Of a stretch of 64,000 nucleotides of DNA, positions 58,001 to 64,000 are shown piece after piece. The first letter of the stretch is position 1. Each line of letters starts with the position of its first letter. The notes beneath the pieces were generated by a model that was not told the DNA's origin, made no database searches, and worked only from the letters and a program-made list of their open reading frames with translations. Source of the DNA: Caballeronia insecticola (GTDB lineage: Bacteria > Pseudomonadota > Gammaproteobacteria > Burkholderiales > Burkholderiaceae); the NCBI RefSeq assembly GCF_000402035.1, contig NC_021287.1:992001-1056000 (forward strand), read 5' to 3'. A program made the position numbers and the translations under genes.

Positions 58001-60331
58001 CAGTTCGTCGACGAGCGCTCCGAATTCCTGCAGTGGACACGTATCTGGAAGTGGTTCGAGGAAGCGGTCGCGCACAAGAAGTCGAACAAGCAGCTTGCCG
58101 ACGCGTGCCGCGCGAACTTCCTCTCGCATCTGCGTTTGCGCGAATGGCGCGACGTGCATTCGCAATTGCTGACGGTCGTGCGCGAGCACGGCTGGCGCCT
58201 GAACGAATCGGACGCGACTTTCGAGCAGGTGCATCTGTCGCTCTTGACGGGTCTGCTCGGCAATGTCGGTCTCAAGGCCGACGACGAACCGCATTATCTC
58301 GGCGCTCGCGGCATCAAGTTTCATCTGTGGCCGGGCTCGGCGCTGCTGAAGAAAGCGGGGCGCTGGGTGATGGCGGGCGAACTCGTCGAAACGAGCCGTC
58401 TGTATGCGCGCACGATCGCGAAAATCGAGCCGGAGTGGCTTGAAACGGTGGGCGCGCATTTGCTGAAGCAGTCGCTCTCGGATGCGCACTGGGAGAAAAA
58501 GGCCGCGCAGGTCGTCGCCTACGAACGCGCGACGCTGTACGGCCTGACCGTCTATGCGCGCCGGCGCGTGAGCTTCGGCAAGCAGGACCCGAAATACGCG
58601 CGTGAGTTGTTCATTCGCGGCGCGTTCGTCGAAGGCGAGTTCGACACGCGTTTGCCGTTTTTCGCGCATAACCGCAAGCTGGTCGCGGATATCGAGCAGC
58701 TCGAACACAAGTCGCGCCGTCAGGACGTGCTCGTCGACGACGAACTCATCTACGGTTTCTACGATTCGCTGATTCCCGCGGGCATCTGGACCGGCACGGA
58801 TTTCGAACGCTGGTACCGCGACGAACAGAGGAAGGGCGGCCAGGACAAGCTGCTGTTCCTCTCGCGCGACGACCTGATGCGTCACGAGGCGGCCGGCGTC
58901 ACGACCGATCTGTTCCCGAAGCGCATGACGATGTCGGGTATCGAGATGTCGCTCACGTATCACTTCGAGCCGGGCGCGGCGCGCGACGGCGTTACGCTCA
59001 CGGTGCCGCTGTACGGGCTGAATCAGATCGATGCGCGCCGCGTCGAATGGCTCGTGCCGGGCATGATCAAGGAAAAGACGCAGGTTCTGCTGAAGTCGCT
59101 GCCGCAGAAGCTGCGCCGTCATGTCGTGCCGTTGCCGGACTACGCGGCGGGTTTCGCCGAGCGTCACGGCGGGCCGAAGTTCGGCGCGGGCGCGCTGGTC
59201 GATTCGCTCATCGCCGATATTCGCGAGCAAACGCAGATTGCCGTGAAAAGCGCGGATTTCAAGCTCGAAACGCTGCCCGCGCACCTGTTCATGAATTTCA
59301 AGGTGATCGACGAACACGGCCGCCAGCTTGCAATGGGCCGCAATCTCGCGCAACTGCGCGCCGAACTGGGCGGTCAGGCGCAGCAGCACTTTCAGAAGCT
59401 CACAGCGGGCGCCGCGCTCGATGCGCTGTCCGGCGAATCGAACGTCCCCGCGACGCAGCCGTCCGGCGAGGGCACCGCGCTCTACGAAAATCTCACGACG
59501 TGGAATTTCGGCAAGCTGCCTGAATTGCTCGAGATTCGTCGCCGCGGGCAGACGCTGTTCGGCTATCCGGCGCTCGTCGATCGCGGCACGCATTGCGACG
59601 TCGAAGTGTTCGATTCGCCCGAAGAAGCGGCGCGCATTCATCGCGCGGGCTTGCGGCGCCTGTTCGCGCTGCAGTTGCGCGAACCGATCCGCTATCTGGA
59701 GAAGAATCTGCCCGGCCTGCGCGAAATGTCGATGCAGTACATGGCGCTCGGCACCGCCGAGGAATTGCGCGATCAGATTGTGGAGACGGCGCTCGATCGC
59801 GCGTGCCTGCAAGACCCGCTCCCCGACGACGATGCCACGTTCCACGCCCGCCGCGACGTCGCGAAAGGGCGCCTCACGCTGCTCGCGCAGGAAATCGCGC
59901 GGCTTGTCGGCGCGATCCTGACCGAATACGCGGCGCTCGCGAAAAAGCTCGCGCAGGCGAAGACGTTCACGGCGGCCTATGCGGACATGCAGACGCAATT
60001 GAACGCGCTGATCGGCAAACGCTTCGTGATCGATACGCCGTACGCGCAGCTTGCGCATTTTCCGCGTTATCTGAAGTCGATTGCGTTGCGCATCGACAAG
60101 CTCAAGGCCGATCCCGCCCGCGACGCGCGCCTGCTTGCCGATCTGCTACCGCTCGCGCAGCATTATCAGCGGGCGCTGTCGCAGCGCGGCGGCGTCGCGG
60201 ATGCGCGGCTCCCGGAGTATCGCTGGTTGCTGGAGGAACTGCGCGTGTCGCTGTTCGCGCAGGAATTGCGCACGCCGATGCCCGTTTCGGTCAAGCGCCT
60301 GCACAAGGTCTGGGAATCGATGCAACGCTGA
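55100..60331 (+). CDS. hrpA: ATP-dependent RNA helicase HrpA with long repeat-rich N-terminus
   Basis: A 1743-residue DEAH-box helicase. The catalytic part begins near residue 470: Walker A IVSGETGSGKTTQLPKICL near 497, IIIDEAHERSLNIDFLLGYL near 597, then VTSATIDAERFARHFG and the QRAGRCGRVADG motif, followed by HA2/OB and the C-terminal HrpA domain. HrpA resolves stalled ribosomes on mRNA. E. coli HrpA is 1300 aa; the extra ~430 N-terminal residues are mostly charged repeats (see the repeat entry). The ATG at 55100 is the only one giving an intact frame. Confidence 0.93.
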   Translation: MPNVSRPSRPDQAGKSKSADKSLDPQEQLRQLRENLLREAREGTSASGDSAALSKKELAARRFSGAAGVVKDAASAQQKGQVAPPKPVPLASTTGSSPKTPAVVQAKAAPTPKTEHATIRETRPEPKRSAEPPAKRDDARREHSDRPLRDAKPAVRLERDTQASKPGAGLGRSEQANKPAARPERAEQAGKPAARPERAEQASKPAARPERAEQAGKPAARPERAEQAGKSAARPERAEHASKATARPERAEHASKPAARPERAEQAGKPTTRPERSEHASKPAAQPERAEQANKPAAQPERAEHASKANARPERAEHVSKPVARPERAEQAGKPTTRPERSEHASKPAAQPERAEQANKPTTRPERAEHASKAIARPERAEHVSKPVARPEGAEHASKPPVARPERAQQANKPVARPEQRVAQADRPAESRQHEARRTPEARDQRDQRDQRPPRPPRPPRNVTPNPIPPITFPEALPVSGRREEIALAIRENQVVIVSGETGSGKTTQLPKICLALGRGLGAGGSGLIGHTQPRRIAASATGRRIAEELGTPFGEVVGYKVRFTDNLAPGASVKLMTDGILLAETQTDPLLKAYDTIIIDEAHERSLNIDFLLGYLKEILSKRPDLKLIVTSATIDAERFARHFGREEKPAPVIEVSGRLYPVEVRYRPVEEDSVAVKSAQGTLPKRNERNDRKADRDLMEAIVDAVDELCRVGPGDVLVFLPGEREIRDAAEALRKHHPPHTEILPLFARLSAQEQERVFRPSNARRIVLATNVAETSLTVPGIRYVVDTGMARVKRYSYRNKVEQLQIESISQAAANQRAGRCGRVADGVCIRLYDEADFQARVRFTDPEILRSSLAAVILRMKSLHLTAIETFPFIEPPPGRAIADGYQLLNELGAVDDDNALTPLGRELARLPLDPRVGRMILAARDHHALKEVLIIASALSVQDPRDRPVEAQEQADQAHRQFVDERSEFLQWTRIWKWFEEAVAHKKSNKQLADACRANFLSHLRLREWRDVHSQLLTVVREHGWRLNESDATFEQVHLSLLTGLLGNVGLKADDEPHYLGARGIKFHLWPGSALLKKAGRWVMAGELVETSRLYARTIAKIEPEWLETVGAHLLKQSLSDAHWEKKAAQVVAYERATLYGLTVYARRRVSFGKQDPKYARELFIRGAFVEGEFDTRLPFFAHNRKLVADIEQLEHKSRRQDVLVDDELIYGFYDSLIPAGIWTGTDFERWYRDEQRKGGQDKLLFLSRDDLMRHEAAGVTTDLFPKRMTMSGIEMSLTYHFEPGAARDGVTLTVPLYGLNQIDARRVEWLVPGMIKEKTQVLLKSLPQKLRRHVVPLPDYAAGFAERHGGPKFGAGALVDSLIADIREQTQIAVKSADFKLETLPAHLFMNFKVIDEHGRQLAMGRNLAQLRAELGGQAQQHFQKLTAGAALDALSGESNVPATQPSGEGTALYENLTTWNFGKLPELLEIRRRGQTLFGYPALVDRGTHCDVEVFDSPEEAARIHRAGLRRLFALQLREPIRYLEKNLPGLREMSMQYMALGTAEELRDQIVETALDRACLQDPLPDDDATFHARRDVAKGRLTLLAQEIARLVGAILTEYAALAKKLAQAKTFTAAYADMQTQLNALIGKRFVIDTPYAQLAHFPRYLKSIALRIDKLKADPARDARLLADLLPLAQHYQRALSQRGGVADARLPEYRWLLEELRVSLFAQELRTPMPVSVKRLHKVWESMQR
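55643..56347 (+). repeat. 18 tandem 39-bp repeats in hrpA (13-residue units)
   Basis: From residue 182 the protein carries 17 units of 13 residues and one of 14, with consensus RPERAEQASKPAA and close variants (QPER, SEHA, AEHV, KPTT). A further partial RPEQ follows at 56348. The units are Pro/Arg/Glu/Lys-rich and probably disordered. A larger 195-bp (5-unit) duplication is superimposed: units 7-11 (55877-56071) resemble units 12-16 (56072-56266), both starting with KPTT then RSEHASKPAA. Confidence 0.9.
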
Positions 60332-60457
60332 GCGTGGGCCGGAATGCCGCCATTTCTTGCGCCGATTCAGTACATTGCGCAAAAACAGCCCTCCGGTCAA
60401 CGCTCCAGCAAATGCAAACGTTCTACAATGACGCCTGCCTTCCGAACCTCATTCTCC

Positions 60458-61483
60458 ATGCGCAATATTTTCCGTATCAGCCGCTCGTCCGGCAGCTTTC
60501 GCACGACCGCCGCAGGCGCCGCCCTTACGATTGCCGCCGCACTGAGCGCCACGGCAGCATTCGCCAACAACGTGATCGTGCTCAACTCGGCGGAAGCCAC
60601 GCTGAGCCTGATCGACGAGAACACGCACCAGGTTGTCGGCACCGTGCCGACCGGCAAGGAGCCGCACCATCTGATGCCGACGCCGGACGGTTCTTCGCTG
60701 ATCGTCGCTAATTCGGTGTCGAACAATCTGATGTTCGTCGATCCGAAAACCGGCGCGTTGCAGCGCTGGGTGCAGGACATCGAAGATCCGTATCAGCTCG
60801 GTTTCTCGCCGGACAAAAAGTGGTTCGTGTCGACCGGTCTGCGTCTCGATCGCCTCGATATCTATCGTTTCGACGGTAAAAACCTGAGCATCGCCAAACG
60901 CCTGCCGCTTGCGACCATGCCGAGCCACATCGCGTTCACGAACGACAGCACGACCGCGTTCATCTCGTTGCAAGTGTCCGGCGAAGTCGCCGCGATCGAC
61001 CTCGCCACGCAGACCGTGAAATGGAAAATGAAGGTCGGCAAGGTGCCGGCGGGCGTCTGGCTCACGCCCGGCGACAAGTACCTGCTGGTCGGCATGACGG
61101 GCGCGGATTACGTGGCTGTCGTGGACTGGCGTAACCAGAAGATCGTCAAGACCATCACCACGGGCAAGGGCGCGCACAACTTCCGCTCGATGGCCGACGG
61201 CAAGCACGTGCTGGTGTCCAATCGCGTGGCGAACACGATCAGTATCATCGACGAAGATTCCCTGACGAACGTCGGCGACATCACGGGCCTGCTTCCCGGC
61301 CCCGACGACATGGAACTTACTGCCGACAAAAAGTATCTGTGGGTTACGTTCCGCTTCGCGAAGCACGTCGGCGTGATCGATCTGGCGAACCGTAAGCTGA
61401 TCGAAACCATCAAGGTCGGCCGCTCGCCGCACGGCATCTATTTCTACAACCGCGGGCCGGTGACGGGGCCGAACGGCGGCTGA
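60458..61483 (+). CDS. Periplasmic YVTN-family beta-propeller protein
   Basis: A 341-residue secreted protein. A Sec signal (AAGAALTIAAALSATAAFA, ending near residue 37) precedes about seven beta-propeller blades of YVTN type, for example VVGTVPTGKEPHHLMPTPDG, VSNNLMFVDPKTGAL and NTISIIDEDSLTNVG. The ATG at 60458 is chosen over one 30 bp upstream that would lengthen the leader. Such proteins are often redox-enzyme partners or surface-layer-like; the function here is unknown. Confidence 0.85.
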   Translation: MRNIFRISRSSGSFRTTAAGAALTIAAALSATAAFANNVIVLNSAEATLSLIDENTHQVVGTVPTGKEPHHLMPTPDGSSLIVANSVSNNLMFVDPKTGALQRWVQDIEDPYQLGFSPDKKWFVSTGLRLDRLDIYRFDGKNLSIAKRLPLATMPSHIAFTNDSTTAFISLQVSGEVAAIDLATQTVKWKMKVGKVPAGVWLTPGDKYLLVGMTGADYVAVVDWRNQKIVKTITTGKGAHNFRSMADGKHVLVSNRVANTISIIDEDSLTNVGDITGLLPGPDDMELTADKKYLWVTFRFAKHVGVIDLANRKLIETIKVGRSPHGIYFYNRGPVTGPNGG

Positions 61484-61581
61484 AGCAGCATTTGTAGCAG
61501 GCAAGTCGTGAGGGCGTCCTGCACGAAGCGGGCGCCCTGTACTACGATTGAAGCAGGCATTACCGGGCACCACGGAGCACC

Positions 61582-62604
61582 ATGTTTCATTCCATTCTTT
61601 CCGTTCTCGACAGTTTCGTTTCGTCGCTGCAGACGCTTCTCTACGTCGATGTCGTTCAGCCGTTGCTATTCAAAATCGGCATGATGGACTACGACGAAGA
61701 CACCTACGACGCGCTCTACTGGGTGATCGTCGGCGTGCTGGAAGTGCTCGCGATGTACGCCATCCTGCGTCCGCTCGAAGCGCTGCGTCCTGCGGAAGAA
61801 TGGCAGGACAGAAAAGGCGTGCGCGTGGACGTGCTCTACACGTGGATCGTCAAGCTCGGCATCCTGAACCTGTTTTTCTTCTTCACGTTCCAGCCGCTCT
61901 TCGATTCGCTGCAAAGCTGGATGCGCATCCACGGCGTGCCGAATCTCGAGATCGACAATCTGTGGCCGGGCGTGACCACGCAACCGCTCGTCACGTTCGT
62001 CATCTATCTGCTCATTCTCGACTTCGCGGGCTACTGGTATCACCGGCTGGAGCATCGCTTCGGCATCTGGTGGGAATTGCACGCGGTGCACCATAGCCAG
62101 CAGAAGATGTCGCTCTGGACCGACGACCGCAATCACCTGCTCGACGACATCCTGCAAGCGAGCTTTTTCGCGTGCGTGGCGCTCGTGATCGGCGTGGAGC
62201 CGTCGCAGTTCGTCGTGCTGGTCGCCATCACCAATTTCATGCAGAGCCTGCAGCACGCGAACATCCGCCTGCATTACGGCTGGTTCGGCGAGCGCATCGT
62301 CGTGAGCCCGGCGTTCCATCGGCGTCATCACGCAATCGGCTTCGGGCACGAAGGCACGGCGTACGGCTGCAATTTCGGCGTGCTCTTTTCGTTCTGGGAC
62401 ATTCTGTTCCGCTCGTCCTCGTTCGACCGAACCGTCGAGCCGACCGGCATCCGCGACCAGCTTGGCGCGCCGGGCATCGCGCCGGTTCATTACGGCGAAG
62501 GTTTTGTCGAGCAGCACTGGCTTGCGTTCAGGCGCATTGCCGCGCGTATTGCGGCGCGGCGCGCAACCGCGGCCCCGTCCTCCGACAACTCGGCGGCCGT
62601 CTGA
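61582..62604 (+). CDS. Sterol desaturase/fatty acid hydroxylase family protein
   Basis: A 340-residue membrane enzyme with the histidine boxes of the family: HRLEH (about residue 155), HAVHH (near 169) and HRRHH (near 250). At least four hydrophobic helices surround them (WVIVGVLEVLAMYAIL, LGILNLFFFFTF). Members are di-iron hydroxylases or desaturases of membrane lipids. The substrate is unknown. An intrinsic terminator follows the stop. Confidence 0.88.
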   Translation: MFHSILSVLDSFVSSLQTLLYVDVVQPLLFKIGMMDYDEDTYDALYWVIVGVLEVLAMYAILRPLEALRPAEEWQDRKGVRVDVLYTWIVKLGILNLFFFFTFQPLFDSLQSWMRIHGVPNLEIDNLWPGVTTQPLVTFVIYLLILDFAGYWYHRLEHRFGIWWELHAVHHSQQKMSLWTDDRNHLLDDILQASFFACVALVIGVEPSQFVVLVAITNFMQSLQHANIRLHYGWFGERIVVSPAFHRRHHAIGFGHEGTAYGCNFGVLFSFWDILFRSSSFDRTVEPTGIRDQLGAPGIAPVHYGEGFVEQHWLAFRRIAARIAARRATAAPSSDNSAAV

Positions 62605-62627
62605 GCCTCTCCTTTCGACCGGTTTAG

Positions 62628-62655
62628 ACCAGCGCCCCCGGGCGGCGCTGGTTTA
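62628..62655 (+). terminator. Probable terminator after the hydroxylase gene
   Basis: ACCAGCGCC (62628-62636) and GGCGCTGGT (62644-62652) form a perfect 9-bp stem with a 7-nt loop, followed by a short T-rich tract (TTATTCTG). It lies 23 bp past the stop. Confidence 0.7.
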
Positions 62656-62693
62656 TTCTGTCGGTTCCTCTTCATTTTTTCGACGAATCACGC

Positions 62694-63545
62694 ATGAGTG
62701 ACTTGCTGCGTTCGTTCGTGCGCGCAACGGCGAACGTCTTTCATCCGCGCATGCTCTGGCTCACGCTGATGCCCTTCGGCGTCGCGACCGTGGTCTGGGG
62801 CGCGCTCCTCTGGTTTTTCTGGCAGACGCTCACGGGCGCCACGAACGGCTGGCTGGAAAGCTGGGCGCTCACCTCCGCCATGTACCGGCTGTTCGATACC
62901 GTCGGCTTTTCGTCGCTGCATTCGGTGATCGCGCCGTTTCTGGTCGTTATCATGACGATTCCGCTGATCGTCGTGACCGTGCTGCTGCTCATTGCCACGC
63001 TGTCGATGCCAGGCGTCGTCAAGCTGCTCACGCGCCGGCCGAAAGGGCATTACGCGTCGCTGGAAGAGCGGCGCGGCGGCTCGTGGTACGGCAGTCTCGG
63101 GCATTCCGTCGTGACCACGATCGTGTGTCTCGTGCTCCTCGTCGTCACGTTGCCGCTGTGGCTGATTCCGCCGTTTTTCGCGCTGATTCCACCGCTTTTG
63201 TGGGGCTGGCTCACGTATCGCGTGATGACCTACGACGCCCTCGCGCTACACGCGAGCGCCGACGAGCGCCGCGCGATCGTGCGCGAACTGCGCTGGCCGC
63301 TGCTTGCTATCGGCATCGTGAGCGGGCTGCTCAGTTCCGTGCCGACGATGATCTGGGCATGGTCCGTCTGGCTGCTGCCGCTTTTCCCGGTGGTCGCGGC
63401 CGTGACGATCTGGGCCTACGCGTTCATCCTCGTGTTTTCGGCGCTGTGGTTCGCGCATTACTGCCTGCACGCGCTCGAGCGTCTGCGCGCGAACGAAGCG
63501 CATTATCCGGCGATCACAGTCGAATCCCGCGACGTTTCACTGTAA
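62694..63545 (+). CDS. EI24-domain inner-membrane protein (CysZ-like)
   Basis: A 283-residue membrane protein with about six hydrophobic helices (LWLTLMPFGVATVVWGALL, VIAPFLVVIMTIPLIVVTVL, WLIPPFFALIPPLLWGWLTY and others). It fits the EI24 family, which includes the sulfate transporter CysZ. No cys genes are adjacent. The next gene starts 16 bp after its stop, probably in the same transcript. Confidence 0.8.
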   Translation: MSDLLRSFVRATANVFHPRMLWLTLMPFGVATVVWGALLWFFWQTLTGATNGWLESWALTSAMYRLFDTVGFSSLHSVIAPFLVVIMTIPLIVVTVLLLIATLSMPGVVKLLTRRPKGHYASLEERRGGSWYGSLGHSVVTTIVCLVLLVVTLPLWLIPPFFALIPPLLWGWLTYRVMTYDALALHASADERRAIVRELRWPLLAIGIVSGLLSSVPTMIWAWSVWLLPLFPVVAAVTIWAYAFILVFSALWFAHYCLHALERLRANEAHYPAITVESRDVSL

Positions 63546-63561
63546 GCACCAAGGGGCACTC

Positions 63562-64000
63562 ATGGGCATTGGCGTCATCATCATCGGCGATGAAATCTTG
63601 TCCGGCCGCCGCACCGACAAGCATCTGCCGAAAATCATCGAATTGCTGGGCGCGCGCGGGCTGGCGCTCGACTGGGCGGAGTACGTCGGCGACGATCCCG
63701 CGCGCATCACCGCGACGCTCGCGCGCACGTTCGCTTCGGGCGACATCGTGTTTTCGACGGGCGGCATCGGTGCCACGCCCGACGATCACACGCGGCAGTG
63801 CGCGGCCCAGGCGCTCGGCGTGCCGCTCGAACTGCATCCCGAAGCCGCCGAACTCATCCGCGCGCGTATCCGCGACACGGCGGCGCAGTCGGGCAAACCG
63901 GTCGAGCTGGAGTCGCCCGAGAATCTGCATCGGCTGAACATGGGCACGTTTCCGCAGGGCGCGGCGATCATCCCGAACAGCTACAACAAGATTCCGGGCT
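63562..64000 (+). CDS. CinA-like MoCF domain protein, cut by window end
   Basis: At least 146 residues of a competence/damage-inducible CinA-type protein. The molybdopterin-binding (MoCF) fold shows MGIGVIIIGDEILSGRRTDK at the start and VFSTGGIGATPDDHTRQCAA near residue 73. The C-terminus is outside the window, so whether it is a full CinA or a short MoaB-like form is unknown. The ATG at 63562 follows AAGGGGCAC. Confidence 0.87.
   Translation, partial: MGIGVIIIGDEILSGRRTDKHLPKIIELLGARGLALDWAEYVGDDPARITATLARTFASGDIVFSTGGIGATPDDHTRQCAAQALGVPLELHPEAAELIRARIRDTAAQSGKPVELESPENLHRLNMGTFPQGAAIIPNSYNKIPG

Noticed and set aside
55085..60058. 1657-codon open frame antisense to hrpA
   Set aside because: It is a mirror of the GC-rich helicase gene and its repeats; the composition is Arg/Leu-rich with no domains, and the plus-strand frame has full HrpA motifs.
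61505..61545. Possible terminator after the YVTN gene
   Set aside because: An AGGGCG/CGCCCT hairpin exists but no T-tract follows, so termination is not supported.

Overview
The window is a high-GC bacterial chromosome segment. Gene content (recC-recB-recD, mdtABC, thiC with a TPP riboswitch, argA-yggX, an ArgA fused to a GNAT domain, entericidin- and OsmB-like lipoproteins) and codon use point to a member of the Burkholderiaceae, most likely Burkholderia sensu lato (Paraburkholderia/Caballeronia). The family-level placement is an inference from gene content; no rRNA or other marker gene is present to confirm it.

Layout. 1-2.6 kb: the end of mgsA, a quinone oxidoreductase, an orphan KdpE-type response regulator and an NAD(P)-binding protein. 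2.7-10.5 kb: mdtA-mdtB-mdtC RND efflux genes on the minus strand, with no outer-membrane factor beside them. 10.9-12.6 kb: an IclR-family regulator with a likely autoregulatory palindrome, a candidate small RNA ending in a strong terminator, and a small membrane protein. 12.9-20.7 kb: a lipoprotein, a large MscS-type channel, a cysteine dioxygenase divergent from an Lrp/AsnC regulator, a second candidate structured RNA, a small membrane protein and an FUSC transporter. 20.9-30.5 kb: the recC-recB-recD operon followed by arfB. 30.5-40.6 kb: membrane transporters (two EamA, one lactate permease), small lipoproteins, riboswitch-controlled thiC, a DUF4397 lipoprotein and an entericidin.

40.7-48.3 kb is a signalling and stress neighbourhood: a CHASE3-like histidine kinase, two tandem DUF1328 membrane peptides, a ferritin-like protein, a NarL-type and a receiver-only response regulator, a metallophosphoesterase, small hypotheticals and a second, orphan histidine kinase.

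48.7-50.55 kb is the clearest accessory element. An exact 57-bp direct repeat of the 3' part of tRNA-Leu(UAA) flanks about 1.8 kb. That stretch holds a decayed tyrosine-recombinase fragment, AT-rich noncoding DNA and one hexapeptide-repeat acyltransferase gene. It looks like a mini-island or the scar of a larger tRNA-integrated element.

50.6-64 kb: a YfcE-like phosphodiesterase, a ProP-type MFS transporter, yggX, argA, a giant HrpA helicase whose N-terminal extension carries 18 tandem 13-residue repeats, a periplasmic YVTN beta-propeller protein, a fatty-acid-hydroxylase/sterol-desaturase family protein, an EI24 membrane protein and the start of a CinA-like (MoCF) protein cut by the window end.

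I did not find a defence system, CRISPR array or biosynthetic cluster. The points most worth following are the tRNA-Leu mini-island, the two candidate RNAs, the HrpA repeat extension and the IclR operator.
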